Shown here piece by piece: positions 11,195 to 19,596 of a stretch of 55,760 nucleotides of DNA. Positions within the stretch are counted from its first letter, which is position 1. Each line of letters starts with the position of its first letter. The notes under the pieces were generated by a model that was given only the letters and a program-made list of their open reading frames with translations, searched no databases and was not told the origin of the DNA. Source of the stretch: Rossellomorea aquimaris (lineage in GTDB: Bacteria > Bacillota > Bacilli > Bacillales > Bacillaceae_B); assembly GCF_001877785.1 (NCBI RefSeq), contig NZ_MINN01000066.1:1-55760 (forward strand), in the 5' to 3' direction. The position numbers and the translations under genes are program-made.

Positions 11195-12652
11195 ATGACA
11201 AATGAAGTTCGTGTACGTTATGCCCCGAGTCCAACGGGACATTTACATATTGGTAATGCAAGAACAGCCCTGTTCAACTACCTGTTTGCACGCAGCGTAA
11301 ACGGTAAATTCATCATCCGTATTGAAGATACAGATAAAAAGAGAAACATTGAAGGCGGCGAGGAAAGTCAGCTGAAATACCTTCAATGGCTCGGGATCGA
11401 CTGGGACGAAAGCGTCGATAAACCAGGTGAATACGGACCGTACCGCCAATCAGAGCGTAACCATATCTATGAGCAGTATTTGAACGAGCTGTTAGAAAGC
11501 GGTCAGGCTTATAAGTGCTACTGCACCGAGGAAGAACTTGAAGCGCAGCGTGAAGCGCAGACGGAAGCAGGCCAGATGCCTCGTTATTCCGGCAAATGCC
11601 GTAATTTAACGCAGGAAGACCAGGAGCGCCTTGCAGCTGAAGGCCGCCAGCCGAGCATTCGTTTCAGAGTGCCTGCAGGCAAAGTGTATACGTTCAATGA
11701 CATCGTGAAAGAAGACGTTTCCTTCGAATCCGATGGTATCGGTGACTTCGTCATTGCGAAGAAGGACGGGACGCCTACGTATAACTTTGCGGTGGCAGTG
11801 GATGATTATTTGATGAAGATCTCTCACGTCCTTCGCGGTGAAGACCATATCTCGAATACACCTAAACAGCTGATGATCTTTGAAGCACTTGGGTGGGAAG
11901 CACCTGTATATGGTCATATGACATTGATCGTAAATGAAAGCCGCAAGAAGCTGAGTAAGCGTGATGAAAGCATCATTCAATTCATCGAACAGTATGAAGC
12001 CCTCGGCTATCTGCCGGAAGCGTTATTCAACTTCATTGCGCTATTGGGCTGGTCGCCTAAAGGGGAAGAGGAATTATTCTCGAGAGAAGAGTTCATTGAA
12101 ATTTTCGATCCGGAACGTCTATCAACTTCTTCTGCACTGTTTGACAACCAGAAGCTGACTTGGATGAACAATCAATACATGAAGAATCTTGAGCTCGATC
12201 AAGTGGTGGAACTTTCACTTCCTCATCTTGTAAAGGCGGGCAAGCTTGAAGAGCCGATGACAGATGAAAAACGCGAATGGGCAAAAGGCGTCATTTCCCT
12301 TTATCAGGAGCAGATGAGTTTTGGTGCGGAGATTGTGGAATTGTCCGAGATGTTCTTCAAAACAGATCTTGACTATGATGCAGATGCTAAGGCTGTCCTG
12401 GATGAAGAACAGGTGTCGGAAGTCCTGCAGGCATTCCTTGAAGAGATCGACGCCCTTGAAAACTACGAAGCGGCTGAAATCAAAAAATCGATCAAGGCCG
12501 TTCAAAAATCGACCGGCCATAAAGGTAAAAAGCTGTTCATGCCGATCCGCGCTGCCGTTACCGGTCAGACACACGGACCGGAATTGCCGAATGCCATCGA
12601 GCTTTTAGGGAAAGATAAAGTAAAGCATCGCCTTCAGAGTCTTTTAGGTTAA
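11195..12652 (+). CDS. gltX: GltX, glutamyl-tRNA synthetase
   Basis: 485 residues, class I aminoacyl-tRNA synthetase. The HIGH-type motif is HIGN in [19 protein letters not shown] (residues 8-26), and the KMSKS-type motif is KLSKRDESI near 252. Bacilli usually use a non-discriminating GluRS that also charges tRNA-Gln, with later amidation; this is family knowledge and not shown here. The ATG follows AAGGAGGAAACACCC. The Cys T-box and cysE-cysS follow, as in B. subtilis. Confidence 0.97.
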   Translation: MTNEVRVRYAPSPTGHLHIGNARTALFNYLFARSVNGKFIIRIEDTDKKRNIEGGEESQLKYLQWLGIDWDESVDKPGEYGPYRQSERNHIYEQYLNELLESGQAYKCYCTEEELEAQREAQTEAGQMPRYSGKCRNLTQEDQERLAAEGRQPSIRFRVPAGKVYTFNDIVKEDVSFESDGIGDFVIAKKDGTPTYNFAVAVDDYLMKISHVLRGEDHISNTPKQLMIFEALGWEAPVYGHMTLIVNESRKKLSKRDESIIQFIEQYEALGYLPEALFNFIALLGWSPKGEEELFSREEFIEIFDPERLSTSSALFDNQKLTWMNNQYMKNLELDQVVELSLPHLVKAGKLEEPMTDEKREWAKGVISLYQEQMSFGAEIVELSEMFFKTDLDYDADAKAVLDEEQVSEVLQAFLEEIDALENYEAAEIKKSIKAVQKSTGHKGKKLFMPIRAAVTGQTHGPELPNAIELLGKDKVKHRLQSLLG

Positions 12653-12677
12653 CATTTCTGGATAAATGTAATATAGT
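12649..12677 (+). promoter_or_regulatory. cysE operon promoter
   Basis: TTAACA at 12649-12654 and TATAGT at 12672-12677 with a 17-bp spacer. It overlaps the gltX stop and directly precedes the T-box leader. Confidence 0.7.
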
Positions 12678-12689
12678 AAGAGTACCAAT

Positions 12690-12937
12690 TAATTAATGAA
12701 ATCGCGTTGATGAGGAGAAGTAAGAAATGGACGCTTAGTAGAGAGAACCATCACCGGCTGAAAATGGTTCAGGCCTCTCCCTTTCTGAAATGCACCTCAG
12801 AGCCCGTTGCTGAAATAAGTAGGCAGCGGCGGTTCCCTGCCGTTAACAGGTCGAGGTGGAGAAGGTTTATTCTTCTCAATCAGAGTGGAACCGCGCTGCC
12901 GATGCGTCTCTGTCATGATGACAGAGGCGTTTTTTTA
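12690..12937 (+). promoter_or_regulatory. Cysteine T-box riboswitch
   Basis: The leader has a long Stem I region, the conserved T-box sequence GAGTGGAACCGCG at 12883-12895, and a terminator CGTCTCTGTCATGATGACAGAGGCG with T run at 12905-12937. The likely specifier codon is TGC (Cys) at 12791-12793 in GAAATGCACC, followed by a purine as usual. Uncharged tRNA-Cys would stabilise the antiterminator and allow cysE-cysS transcription, which agrees with the genes it controls. The exact 5' boundary is approximate. Confidence 0.93.
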
Positions 12938-12970
12938 TTTTCAATAAAAAATAATTTAAATCTAAGAAAT

Positions 12971-13087
12971 GGCCAGCTCCAGTGCTCAGCAAATCGAGAC
13001 GTTTCGGACCGTCAGTGAAGTCAAAGAACGACTTCATTGGTCGGACCAAGAGCTTGGTCGGGCCTTAACAAAGCGTTTGCGCTTTTC
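12971..13087 (+). repeat. Family B repeat, copy 1
   Basis: About 117 bp starting GGCCAGCTCCAGTGCTCAG and ending AAGCGTTTGCGCTTTTC. The centre folds: ACCGTCAGTGAAGTC pairs with GACTTCATTGGTCGG around AAAGAAC. A second copy of similar length lies inverted at 54033-54148. It sits between the T-box terminator and the cysE ribosome site, so it is part of the cysE leader mRNA. From memory, repeats with these ends are widespread in Bacillaceae; I cannot verify that here. Confidence 0.75.
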
Positions 13088-13105
13088 CAGATAGGAGGGA
13101 AGACG

Positions 13106-13756
13106 ATGTTTAAGACATTCAAGGAAGATATCGATGTGGTGTTCGATCAGGACCCAGCCGCCAGGAGCTATATCGAAGTGATCCTGACATATTCGGGCCT
13201 TCATGCCATCTGGTCCCACCGGATCGCGCATGCGTTTTTTAAACGGAAGTTTTTCTTCCTGGCCCGGGTGATTTCCCAGATCAGCCGGTTCTTCACCGGG
13301 ATCGAGATACATCCTGGGGCGAAGATAGGCCGCCGATTCTTCATTGACCACGGTATGGGTGTGGTGATCGGGGAAACGTGTGAGATAGGCGATAACGTGA
13401 CAATTTTCCAGGGGGTGACCCTGGGGGGGACCGGCAAGGAAAAAGGGAAGCGGCATCCGACGATCCATGACAATGCACTGGTTGCAACCGGTGCGAAGGT
13501 GCTTGGATCGATTATAGTAGGAGAGAATTCCAAAGTCGGCGCCGGATCTGTTGTCTTGAAGGATGTGCCCCCGAATTCCACTGTTGTCGGCATACCCGGA
13601 CGCATTGTGATAAGGGATGGGGTAAAGGTGCAGAAGGATTTGAATCACAGCAATCTGCCCGATCCTGTTTACGACCGGATGAAACAGATGCAGGAAGAAA
13701 TCGATGAACTGAAAACACTACTTAAGGATCATGAGGGAAGGAGTCGATCATTGTGA
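13106..13756 (+). CDS. cysE: CysE, serine O-acetyltransferase
   Basis: 216 residues. It acetylates serine with acetyl-CoA to O-acetylserine, the direct precursor of cysteine. The N-terminal helical part ([10 protein letters not shown]) is followed by a left-handed beta-helix of hexapeptide repeats containing the catalytic region [20 protein letters not shown] and the [12 protein letters not shown] loop. The ATG at 13106 follows ATAGGAGGGAAGACG and matches the B. subtilis start; the frame is open upstream only because of repeat B. The stop overlaps the GTG of cysS. Confidence 0.96.
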   Translation: MFKTFKEDIDVVFDQDPAARSYIEVILTYSGLHAIWSHRIAHAFFKRKFFFLARVISQISRFFTGIEIHPGAKIGRRFFIDHGMGVVIGETCEIGDNVTIFQGVTLGGTGKEKGKRHPTIHDNALVATGAKVLGSIIVGENSKVGAGSVVLKDVPPNSTVVGIPGRIVIRDGVKVQKDLNHSNLPDPVYDRMKQMQEEIDELKTLLKDHEGRSRSL

Positions 13757-15156
13757 CGATTCGTTTATATAATACGTTAACCAGAAAGAAAGAGGAATTT
13801 CAGCCGCTTGAAGAGGGTAAAGTGAAAATGTATGTGTGCGGCCCGACCGTATACAACTATATTCATATTGGAAATGCCCGTCCTGCCATCGTATTTGATA
13901 CAGTCAGACGCTATTTGGAATACAGAGGATATGATGTTCAATTCGTATCCAATTTCACAGATGTCGACGACAAGCTGATCAAAGCAGCTAATGAACTGGG
14001 TGAAGAGGTTCCGGTGATTGCCAAGCGTTTCATAGAGGCATACTTCGAGGACACGGGAGCTCTCGGATGCAAAAAGGCGGATATCCATCCTACCGTTATG
14101 GAAAACATCGACACGATCATCGACTTTATTTCAGCGCTGGTCGAAAAAGGATACGCCTATGAGTCCCAAGGCGATGTGTATTACCGTACTAGAAAATTCG
14201 AAGGATACGGCAAGCTTTCCCATCAGCCGATCGATGAACTGAAAGCTGGCGCACGCATCGATGTAGGCGACAAAAAGGAAGATGCCCTTGATTTCGTGCT
14301 GTGGAAAGCGGCAAAACAAGGCGAGATTTCATGGGAGAGCCCGTGGGGCAAAGGACGTCCGGGATGGCACATTGAATGCTCTGCTATGGCGAAACGGTAT
14401 CTTGGCGACACAATCGATATCCACGCCGGGGGTCAGGATCTTACTTTCCCTCACCATGAAAATGAGATTGCGCAGTCTGAAGCGCTGACAGGGAAGCCGT
14501 TCGCGAAGTACTGGATGCACAACGGCTATATCAATATCGATAATGAAAAAATGTCGAAGTCACTGGGGAATTTCGTCCTGGTTCACGACATCATCAAAGA
14601 ACAGGATCCCGAGGTCCTACGCTTCTTCATGCTGTCGGTTCATTACCGCCATCCGATCAATTATAATCTGGAGCTTCTGCAAAATGCGGAAACGGCCCTC
14701 GACAGGATCAAGACTGCATACGAGAACCTGAAGCACCGCAAGGAATCGAGCACGGACCTGGCGGATAACAATCAGGAGTGGCTTGATAAGATTGCAGAAC
14801 TGAAAGAACAATTCATCTCCGAAATGGATGATGATTTCAATACAGCGAATGGCATTTCCGTCCTGTTTGAACTTTCACGCCAGGCAAACTACTATCTGAT
14901 GGAGAAGAACACAGCTGTACAGGTCATCGATTCTTTCCTTCACCAATTCGAAGATTTCTTCGAGGTGCTGGGTCTCAGCCTGCAAGCGGAAACGGAACTC
15001 CTGGATCAAGAAGTCGAGGAATTGATCGAAAAGCGTATCCAGGCCCGTAAAGACCGGAACTTCCAGCTTGCTGATGAAATCCGTGATACGCTGAAGGAAA
15101 TGAATATCATTTTAGAAGACACACCGCAGGGTACACGCTGGAAAAGGGGATCCTGA
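13753..15156 (+). CDS. cysS: CysS, cysteinyl-tRNA synthetase
   Basis: 467 residues, class I synthetase. Zinc and cysteine recognition elements are [17 protein letters not shown] (first zinc Cys and HIGH motif, residues 29-45), HIECSAM near 209, and [13 protein letters not shown] near 230. The KMSKS loop is KMSKSLGNF near 266. The start is GTG, overlapping the cysE stop by 4 bp. It is under the Cys T-box, so it responds to uncharged tRNA-Cys, its own substrate. Confidence 0.97.
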   Translation: MTIRLYNTLTRKKEEFQPLEEGKVKMYVCGPTVYNYIHIGNARPAIVFDTVRRYLEYRGYDVQFVSNFTDVDDKLIKAANELGEEVPVIAKRFIEAYFEDTGALGCKKADIHPTVMENIDTIIDFISALVEKGYAYESQGDVYYRTRKFEGYGKLSHQPIDELKAGARIDVGDKKEDALDFVLWKAAKQGEISWESPWGKGRPGWHIECSAMAKRYLGDTIDIHAGGQDLTFPHHENEIAQSEALTGKPFAKYWMHNGYINIDNEKMSKSLGNFVLVHDIIKEQDPEVLRFFMLSVHYRHPINYNLELLQNAETALDRIKTAYENLKHRKESSTDLADNNQEWLDKIAELKEQFISEMDDDFNTANGISVLFELSRQANYYLMEKNTAVQVIDSFLHQFEDFFEVLGLSLQAETELLDQEVEELIEKRIQARKDRNFQLADEIRDTLKEMNIILEDTPQGTRWKRGS

Positions 15157-15569
15157 TGATATACGAAACAAACGAAAAGATCGACGCTAAACAAATAAAT
15201 GCACTTGCCCTTGCCTATATGGGAGATGCCGTCTATGAAACATATGTACGGCAGCTCCTGTTGACGAAAGGAAAAATAAAGCCGAACCACCTTCACCGTG
15301 CTGCAACCAATTATGTTTCGGCGAAAGCACAGGCTGCGTCATTAAAGAAACTGTTTGATGAAGAGCGGCTGAGTGAGGAAGAAATCAATATCGTCAAGCG
15401 CGGACGCAATGCGAAATCGGGAAGCGTCCCAAAGAATACCGATGTACAGACGTATAACCACAGCACCGCTTTTGAAGCACTGATCGGGTATTTATTTTTA
15501 CTGAACAGGACTGAGCGGCTGGAAGAGCTGATCACGATCATATTCGAACAGAAAGGAAAGGAGGAGTAA
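15156..15569 (+). CDS. mrnC: MrnC (mini-ribonuclease III)
   Basis: 137 residues, an RNase III catalytic domain without a dsRNA-binding domain. In B. subtilis it trims 23S rRNA precursor ends. The signature region [15 protein letters not shown] (about residues 17-31) carries acidic active-site residues, and GRNAKSG and [12 protein letters not shown] complete the fold. The ATG overlaps the cysS stop by 1 bp (TGATG). The next gene also acts on 23S rRNA. Confidence 0.95.
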   Translation: MIYETNEKIDAKQINALALAYMGDAVYETYVRQLLLTKGKIKPNHLHRAATNYVSAKAQAASLKKLFDEERLSEEEINIVKRGRNAKSGSVPKNTDVQTYNHSTAFEALIGYLFLLNRTERLEELITIIFEQKGKEE

Positions 15570-15572
15570 GCG

Positions 15573-16316
15573 ATGAGCAAAGATTTTATCGGTGGAAGAA
15601 ACCCCGTCATCGAAGCACTGAAGTCGGGGAGGGAAATTAATAAAATCTGGATTGCCGAAGGTTCACAGAAGGGGTCGATCCAGCAGGTCCTCGGCCTTGC
15701 CAAAGAAGCAGGCGTGATGGTCCAATATGTACCGAAGAAGAAGATCGAACAGATGGTCGCAGAGAATCATCAAGGCGTCGTGGCGTCTGTCGCTGCTTAT
15801 GAATACGCCGAGATCGATGATATTTTCGATAAAGCGGCAAAGAAAGAGGAGGACCCGTTCATCCTCATCCTGGACGAGCTTGAGGATCCCCATAATCTCG
15901 GCTCAATCATGAGGACCGCGGATGCAGCCGGGGCTCACGGGATCATCATCCCTAAACGACGGGCGGTAGGATTGACCTCGACCGTGGCAAAAGCTTCGAC
16001 AGGGGCAATCGAACATATACCTGTTGCGCGTGTCACCAACCTCTCAAGAGCAGTGGACGAGCTTAAAGACCGCGGTGTATGGGTTGCCGGGACGGACGCG
16101 AAAGGAAAGCAGGATTACCGCCAGCTTGACTGTACATTGCCGATCGGTCTCATCATAGGCAGTGAAGGAAAAGGGATGAGCAGGATTCTCCGTGATAAAT
16201 GTGACTTCCTTGTCCAGCTTCCGATGGTCGGCCGCGTCACGTCCCTGAATGCCTCGGTGGCAGCCAGTATCTTGATGTATGAGGTTTACCGGAATCGGCA
16301 TCCGCTGGGGGAATAG
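15573..16316 (+). CDS. rlmB: RlmB-type 23S rRNA 2'-O-methyltransferase (SpoU family)
   Basis: 247 residues. The N-terminal substrate-binding domain (IGGRNPVIEALKSGREI) is followed by a SPOUT domain with the three family motifs: LEDPHNLGSIMRTADAAGA (motif 1), IGSEGKGMSR (motif 2) and LPMVGRVTSLNASVAASI (motif 3). It is predicted to methylate a guanosine ribose in 23S rRNA using S-adenosylmethionine. It starts 3 bp after mrnC and ends 6 bp before rae1. The exact target nucleotide is inferred from the family. Confidence 0.93.
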   Translation: MSKDFIGGRNPVIEALKSGREINKIWIAEGSQKGSIQQVLGLAKEAGVMVQYVPKKKIEQMVAENHQGVVASVAAYEYAEIDDIFDKAAKKEEDPFILILDELEDPHNLGSIMRTADAAGAHGIIIPKRRAVGLTSTVAKASTGAIEHIPVARVTNLSRAVDELKDRGVWVAGTDAKGKQDYRQLDCTLPIGLIIGSEGKGMSRILRDKCDFLVQLPMVGRVTSLNASVAASILMYEVYRNRHPLGE

Positions 16317-16322
16317 GGAAAA

Positions 16323-16832
16323 ATGGATATTCTCCTTGTGGATGGATATAACATCATAGGCGCCTGGCCGGAACTGAATGAATTAAAGAATAAAGATCTG
16401 GCCGCCGCCCGTGACCGTCTGGTGGAACAAATGGCGGAGTATCAGGGGTATACGGGTTACCGGGTCATCGTTGTCTTTGATGCCTACTATGTACAGGGAA
16501 TCGCGCGAAAGTACAAGAATTACAAGGTGGAAGTGTTATTCACAAGAGAAAATGAAACGGCGGATGAACGGATCGAGAAGCTCGCTATCGAACTTGGCAA
16601 CATTAAAACCCAGATCCATGTGGCAACCTCCGACTTCACAGAGCAGTGGGCCATCTTCGGACAGGGGGCCCTCCGCAAGTCGGCGAGGGAACTTTTAACA
16701 GAAATAAAAGTGATTGAAAAAAAAATTGAGAGAAAAGTCCGTAAATCCACTGATGATAAGCCATCTTCCAAGATTCAATTATCGGATGAAGTTGCTGAAA
16801 TTTTCGAAAAATGGCGCCGCGGGGAACGATGA
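16323..16832 (+). CDS. rae1: Rae1 (YacP), ribosome-associated NYN endoribonuclease
   Basis: 169 residues, NYN/PIN-like fold. Acidic residues lie in LLVDGYNIIGAWPEL (residues 4-18) and VVFDAYY, with ENETADERIEK and ATSDFTEQW completing the likely metal site. In B. subtilis this protein cleaves translated mRNA in the ribosomal A site. It is the last gene of the cysE-cysS-mrnC-rlmB-rae1 run, just before the sigH promoter. Confidence 0.92.
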   Translation: MDILLVDGYNIIGAWPELNELKNKDLAAARDRLVEQMAEYQGYTGYRVIVVFDAYYVQGIARKYKNYKVEVLFTRENETADERIEKLAIELGNIKTQIHVATSDFTEQWAIFGQGALRKSARELLTEIKVIEKKIERKVRKSTDDKPSSKIQLSDEVAEIFEKWRRGER

Positions 16833-16836
16833 GCGG

Positions 16837-16866
16837 TTGACGATTGAATTTTCTGTAATGTATAAT
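16837..16866 (+). promoter_or_regulatory. sigH promoter
   Basis: TTGACG at 16837-16842 and TATAAT at 16861-16866 with an 18-bp spacer, beginning 5 bp after the rae1 stop. It is a SigA-type promoter. In B. subtilis sigH transcription is repressed by AbrB; no AbrB site can be called by eye. Confidence 0.8.
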
Positions 16867-16900
16867 ATTTCTATCTATTGTTTTGCTCGGGGGGATGTGT

Positions 16901-17554
16901 GTGAGCAATATCACCAAGAAGGATGCGATTTCCAGTCAGTTTGAGAAGATGGATGATGAAGAGATAATAGAAGCGGTCCATCAGGGGAATAGTGAAGCAC
17001 TGGATTTCCTGATCAAAAAATATCGGAATTTTGTTAGAGCGAAAGCCCGCTCCTATTTTTTGATCGGGGCAGATAAAGAAGACATCGTCCAGGAAGGCAT
17101 GATTGGTCTTTATAAAGCAATCCGTGACTACAAAGAGGACAAGCTTACCTCTTTCAAGGCATTTGCCGAACTTTGCATCACGAGGCAGATCATCACGGCA
17201 ATCAAGACAGCGACCAGACAAAAGCATATACCGCTCAATTCCTATGTATCACTGGACAAGCCCATTTATGATGATGAATCCGACAGGACCTTGCTCGATG
17301 TCATTTCAGGTACGAAGGTGATGGATCCCGAAGAGTTGATCATCAACCGGGAAGAGTTCGATAACATGGAAGATAAGATGGCGCAGCTGCTCTCAGACCT
17401 TGAGAGGAAAGTCCTGGCACTTTATCTCGATGGACAATCCTATCAGGAAATTTCGGAAGAATTGAACCGTCATGTCAAGTCGATTGATAATGCTTTACAG
17501 CGTGTGAAGCGGAAACTCGAAAGGTATCTTGAAGTGCGGGAAATCACAATGTAA
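16901..17554 (+). CDS. sigH: SigH, RNA polymerase sigma-H factor
   Basis: 217 residues, sigma-70 family with short N-terminus. Region 2 contains RNFVRAKARSYFLIGADKEDIVQEGMIG and similar conserved blocks; region 4 has the helix-turn-helix QSYQEISEELNRHVKSIDNALQRVKRKLE at the C-terminus. SigH directs early sporulation, competence and stationary-phase genes in Bacillus. I chose the GTG at 16901, about 7 bases after a GGGGG ribosome site; ATG 16895 and TTG 16883 are in-frame alternatives, but the ribosome site fits the GTG best. Confidence 0.94.
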   Translation: MSNITKKDAISSQFEKMDDEEIIEAVHQGNSEALDFLIKKYRNFVRAKARSYFLIGADKEDIVQEGMIGLYKAIRDYKEDKLTSFKAFAELCITRQIITAIKTATRQKHIPLNSYVSLDKPIYDDESDRTLLDVISGTKVMDPEELIINREEFDNMEDKMAQLLSDLERKVLALYLDGQSYQEISEELNRHVKSIDNALQRVKRKLERYLEVREITM

Positions 17555-17562
17555 ATGTGTTA

Positions 17563-17591
17563 TTGACACAATTTGGTGACCGTGTTATTTT
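17563..17591 (+). promoter_or_regulatory. rpmG promoter
   Basis: TTGACA at 17563-17568 and TATTTT at 17586-17591, 17-bp spacer, with TGT before the -10 (extended -10). It lies just after the sigH stop and 37 bp before rpmG. Confidence 0.65.
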
Positions 17592-17627
17592 TGATAGGAC
17601 TTACTATGTGAAGTTTAGGTGAATGAT

Positions 17628-17774
17628 ATGACTGCTAAACTAGTCCTTGCCTGTTCGGTGTGCGGTTCCAGAAATTACAGTGTTCCAAGTAACGGCAATC
17701 AGTCAGTGAGGCTTGAATTGAAGAAGTTCTGCAATACATGCAATGCTCACACCCTGCACAGAGAAACGAAATAG
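17628..17774 (+). CDS. rpmG: Ribosomal protein bL33, zinc-binding form
   Basis: 48 residues ([19 protein letters not shown]...). Two CxxC pairs, CSVC (9-12) and CNTC (35-38), mark the zinc-containing (C+) form of L33; the zinc-free paralogue, if any, is not in this window. Large-subunit protein near the E site. It is followed 48 bp later by secE, the usual bacterial arrangement. The ribosome site is AGGTG, 7 bases before the ATG. Confidence 0.95.
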   Translation: MTAKLVLACSVCGSRNYSVPSNGNQSVRLELKKFCNTCNAHTLHRETK

Positions 17775-17822
17775 GCGGGTGGGAAGTCCTGCGTATTGAT
17801 ATAAGTTGGAGGTTACAAAAGG

Positions 17823-18002
17823 ATGGTTAATTTCTTTCGCAATGTTGCATCAGAGATGAGAAAGGTCAGCTGGCCGAAACGTAAAGAATTAACGCGCTAC
17901 ACGATCACTGTTATCACGACGGTTGTATTCGTTGCTTTATTCTTTGCCGTCATCGATTTAGGTATTTCCGAATTGATGCGTCTGATCATCGGTTCTAAAT
18001 AG
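17823..18002 (+). CDS. secE: SecE, preprotein translocase subunit
   Basis: 59 residues with one membrane segment (about 26-48, TVITTVVFVALFFAVIDLG) and the conserved amphipathic stretch RNVASEMRKVSWPKRKELTR before it. SecE clamps SecY, which is encoded at 44395-45687. This short single-span form is normal in Bacillus. Gene order rpmG-secE-nusG is conserved, but here a 329-bp gap with palindrome C separates secE from nusG. Confidence 0.95.
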   Translation: MVNFFRNVASEMRKVSWPKRKELTRYTITVITTVVFVALFFAVIDLGISELMRLIIGSK

Positions 18003-18163
18003 AAGGCTGTTTTCTAAAAGGCTGTTGCTTTTCGTAAGTTGGCTTGCAACCTGGATGTAGCTTGTGGACGTGCTCTTTTCGAACTCAACGGACAAGCGGA
18101 AAATACCCAAGTTCAGGTATTTACTTGTATGCAAAGCAACAAAGTATTCGAAAAGAGCCCAAT
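18003..18163. repeat. Long imperfect palindrome (family C) between secE and nusG
   Basis: GCTCTTTTCGAA at 18072-18083 is perfectly complementary to TTCGAAAAGAGC at 18147-18158. GTTGCTTT near 18024 can pair with AAAGCAAC near 18133, and AATACCC/AGGTATT forms a small inner hairpin. No coding region is credible here. It looks like an intergenic repeat element, but there is only one copy in the window. Confidence 0.6.
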
Positions 18164-18179
18164 AGAAAGATAGAATTAG

Positions 18180-18210
18180 TTGTATATAACATGCCAAAGC
18201 ATGGTATAAT
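18180..18210 (+). promoter_or_regulatory. nusG promoter (extended -10)
   Basis: TATAAT at 18205-18210 preceded by TGG gives an extended -10 (TGNTATAAT). The best -35 is TTGTAT at 18180-18185 with a long 19-bp spacer. It lies downstream of palindrome C and would give nusG its own transcript. Confidence 0.7.
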
Positions 18211-18239
18211 GAACATTAATAGAGTACATGACCTTTAAG

Positions 18240-18263
18240 CCCGTTCACTTTTACGGGTTTTTT
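18240..18263 (+). terminator. Short terminator-like hairpin in the nusG leader
   Basis: CCCGT at 18240-18244 pairs with ACGGG at 18253-18257, followed by six T. It lies between the nusG promoter and the nusG start, so it could act as a leader attenuator or pause site. The 5-bp stem is short. Confidence 0.5.
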
Positions 18264-18331
18264 CATTTGGAGAAAAAAGTCAGAGAGTATTCTTTAAATA
18301 GCGAGGAGGGACGGACGCTAAGTCCTATCAG

Positions 18332-18865
18332 ATGGAGAAGAATTGGTATGTAGTCCATACTTATTCAGGATATGAGAACAAGGTCAAAGCGAACCTTGAG
18401 AAGCGTGTTGAATCAATGGGGATGCAGGATAAGATCTTCCGCGTGCTCGTACCTGAAGAAGAAGAGACGGATATTAAGAACGGCAAGAAAAAAGTAGTGA
18501 AAAAGAAAGTATTCCCAGGCTATGTCATCGTTGAGATCGTCATGACAGATGATTCATGGTACGTAGTCCGCAACACCCCGGGCGTGACGGGTTTCGTAGG
18601 TTCAACAGGCTCAGGATCGAAGCCTACACCGCTGCTTCCTGAAGAAGCGACATATCTCTTGAAACAAATGGGTATGGCCGACAAGAAGATCGAAGTAGAC
18701 TTTGAACTGGGTGAAACGGTCAAAGTGAACGAAGGGCCGTTTGCCAACTTCACAGGAACAATCGAAGAGATTGATTCTGCTAAATCAAAAGTAAAAGTCC
18801 ATGTAAATATGTTCGGACGGGATACCCCGGTAGAACTTGATTTCTCTCAAATTGATAAATTATAA
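18332..18865 (+). CDS. nusG: NusG, transcription elongation and pausing factor
   Basis: 177 residues. The N-terminal NGN domain (KNWYVVHTYSGYENKVKANLE) binds the RNA polymerase clamp; the C-terminal KOW domain contains LGETVKVNEGPFANFTGTIEEID. In Bacillus NusG promotes sequence-specific pausing and Rho action. The ATG is at 18332; a GAGGAGG ribosome site is unusually far upstream (18302-18308), and GATGGAGAAG near the start may serve instead. rplK follows from its own promoter. Confidence 0.96.
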   Translation: MEKNWYVVHTYSGYENKVKANLEKRVESMGMQDKIFRVLVPEEEETDIKNGKKKVVKKKVFPGYVIVEIVMTDDSWYVVRNTPGVTGFVGSTGSGSKPTPLLPEEATYLLKQMGMADKKIEVDFELGETVKVNEGPFANFTGTIEEIDSAKSKVKVHVNMFGRDTPVELDFSQIDKL

Positions 18866-18876
18866 TGGAAAAGAAC

Positions 18877-18905
18877 TTGAAATCACTCAAAAAAAGTGAT
18901 AATAT
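18877..18905 (+). promoter_or_regulatory. rplK promoter
   Basis: TTGAAA at 18877-18882 and TAATAT at 18900-18905 with a 17-bp spacer and an extended -10 TGA at 18897-18899. It starts 12 bp after the nusG stop. Confidence 0.75.
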
Positions 18906-18987
18906 TTCATAAGTCAGTGCGTCTCGACAAGAGATACTGAAACTAATAAACGTTCTTTATGTTGATAAAGACATTTTTTACATTTGA

Positions 18988-19016
18988 GTGGGAGGGTGAA
19001 AAGCCCAATAACCACA
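18988..19016 (+). promoter_or_regulatory. Likely L1-binding site in the rplK leader
   Basis: GTGGGAGGGTGAAAAGCCC followed by AATAACCACATC. The GTGG/CCAC closing pairs and the GAGG segment resemble the L1-binding helix of 23S rRNA (GTGGGAGGCT ... AAATACCAC). A similar motif precedes rplA. Ribosomal protein L1 is known to repress the L11-L1 mRNA by binding such a mimic in other bacteria. Confidence 0.65.
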
Positions 19017-19041
19017 TCACGGACTTAAGGAGGTGTGTCTC

Positions 19042-19467
19042 GTGGCTAAAAAAGTTATCAAAATGGTTAAATTGCAGATTCCTGCTGGTAAAGCTAACCC
19101 AGCTCCACCGGTTGGTCCTGCATTAGGTCAAGCAGGTGTTAACATCATGGGATTCTGTAAGGAATTCAATGCTCGTACAGCAGATCAAGCTGGCTTAATC
19201 ATTCCTGTTGAAATCACGGTTTTTGAAGACCGTTCATTTACATTCATCACAAAAACTCCACCTGCTGCTGTTCTTCTTAAGAAAGCTGCTGGTATCGAGT
19301 CTGGTTCAGGCGAACCTAACAGCAAAAAAGTGGCAACACTTAAACGCGATAAAGTACGTGAAATTGCTGAAACAAAAATGCCTGACTTAAATGCAGCTAG
19401 CGTTGAATCAGCTATGCGCATGGTAGAAGGAACTGCGCGCAGCATGGGTATCGTCATCGAAGACTAA
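19042..19467 (+). CDS. rplK: Ribosomal protein uL11
   Basis: 141 residues, near-identical to B. subtilis L11. The N-terminal domain ([22 protein letters not shown]) contacts stringent factor and thiopeptides, and the C-terminal domain binds 23S rRNA at the GTPase-associated centre. The start is the GTG at 19042, placed 6 bases after AAGGAGGTG; an upstream in-frame ATG at 19033 lies inside the ribosome site region and is unlikely. First gene of rplK-rplA. Confidence 0.97.
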   Translation: MAKKVIKMVKLQIPAGKANPAPPVGPALGQAGVNIMGFCKEFNARTADQAGLIIPVEITVFEDRSFTFITKTPPAAVLLKKAAGIESGSGEPNSKKVATLKRDKVREIAETKMPDLNAASVESAMRMVEGTARSMGIVIED

Positions 19468-19502
19468 TCCAGCTTCGCTCAATTGAATGTTCCTGTTGAA
19501 CG

Positions 19503-19577
19503 AGGTTGCGATGATGAAATGTACTGTTTCACTCTCGCAACCTTATTTCGTGGGAGGTTATTCCGCTAAAACCACAT
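19503..19577 (+). promoter_or_regulatory. rplA leader: hairpin plus second L1-type motif
   Basis: AGGTTGCG at 19503-19510 pairs with CGCAACCT at about 19535-19542. Then GTGGGAGGTTATTCCGCT (from 19550) is followed by AAAACCACATC, repeating the GTGGGAGG ... ACCACATC motif of the rplK leader. It is placed directly before the rplA ribosome site, where L1 binding would block translation. Confidence 0.6.
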
Positions 19578-19596
19578 CGAGGAGGAAATTTTAAAA

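Noticed and set aside
10957..11205. Small protein encoded across family A copy 2
   Set aside because: Same repeat-derived frame; it runs into the gltX ribosome site and start.
13037..13105. N-terminal extension of CysE
   Set aside because: The extra 23 codons are translated repeat B and lie upstream of the ribosome site of the homologous start.
13034..13648. 204-codon minus-strand frame opposite cysE
   Set aside because: Shadow of cysE codon usage; no ribosome site, no recognisable protein.
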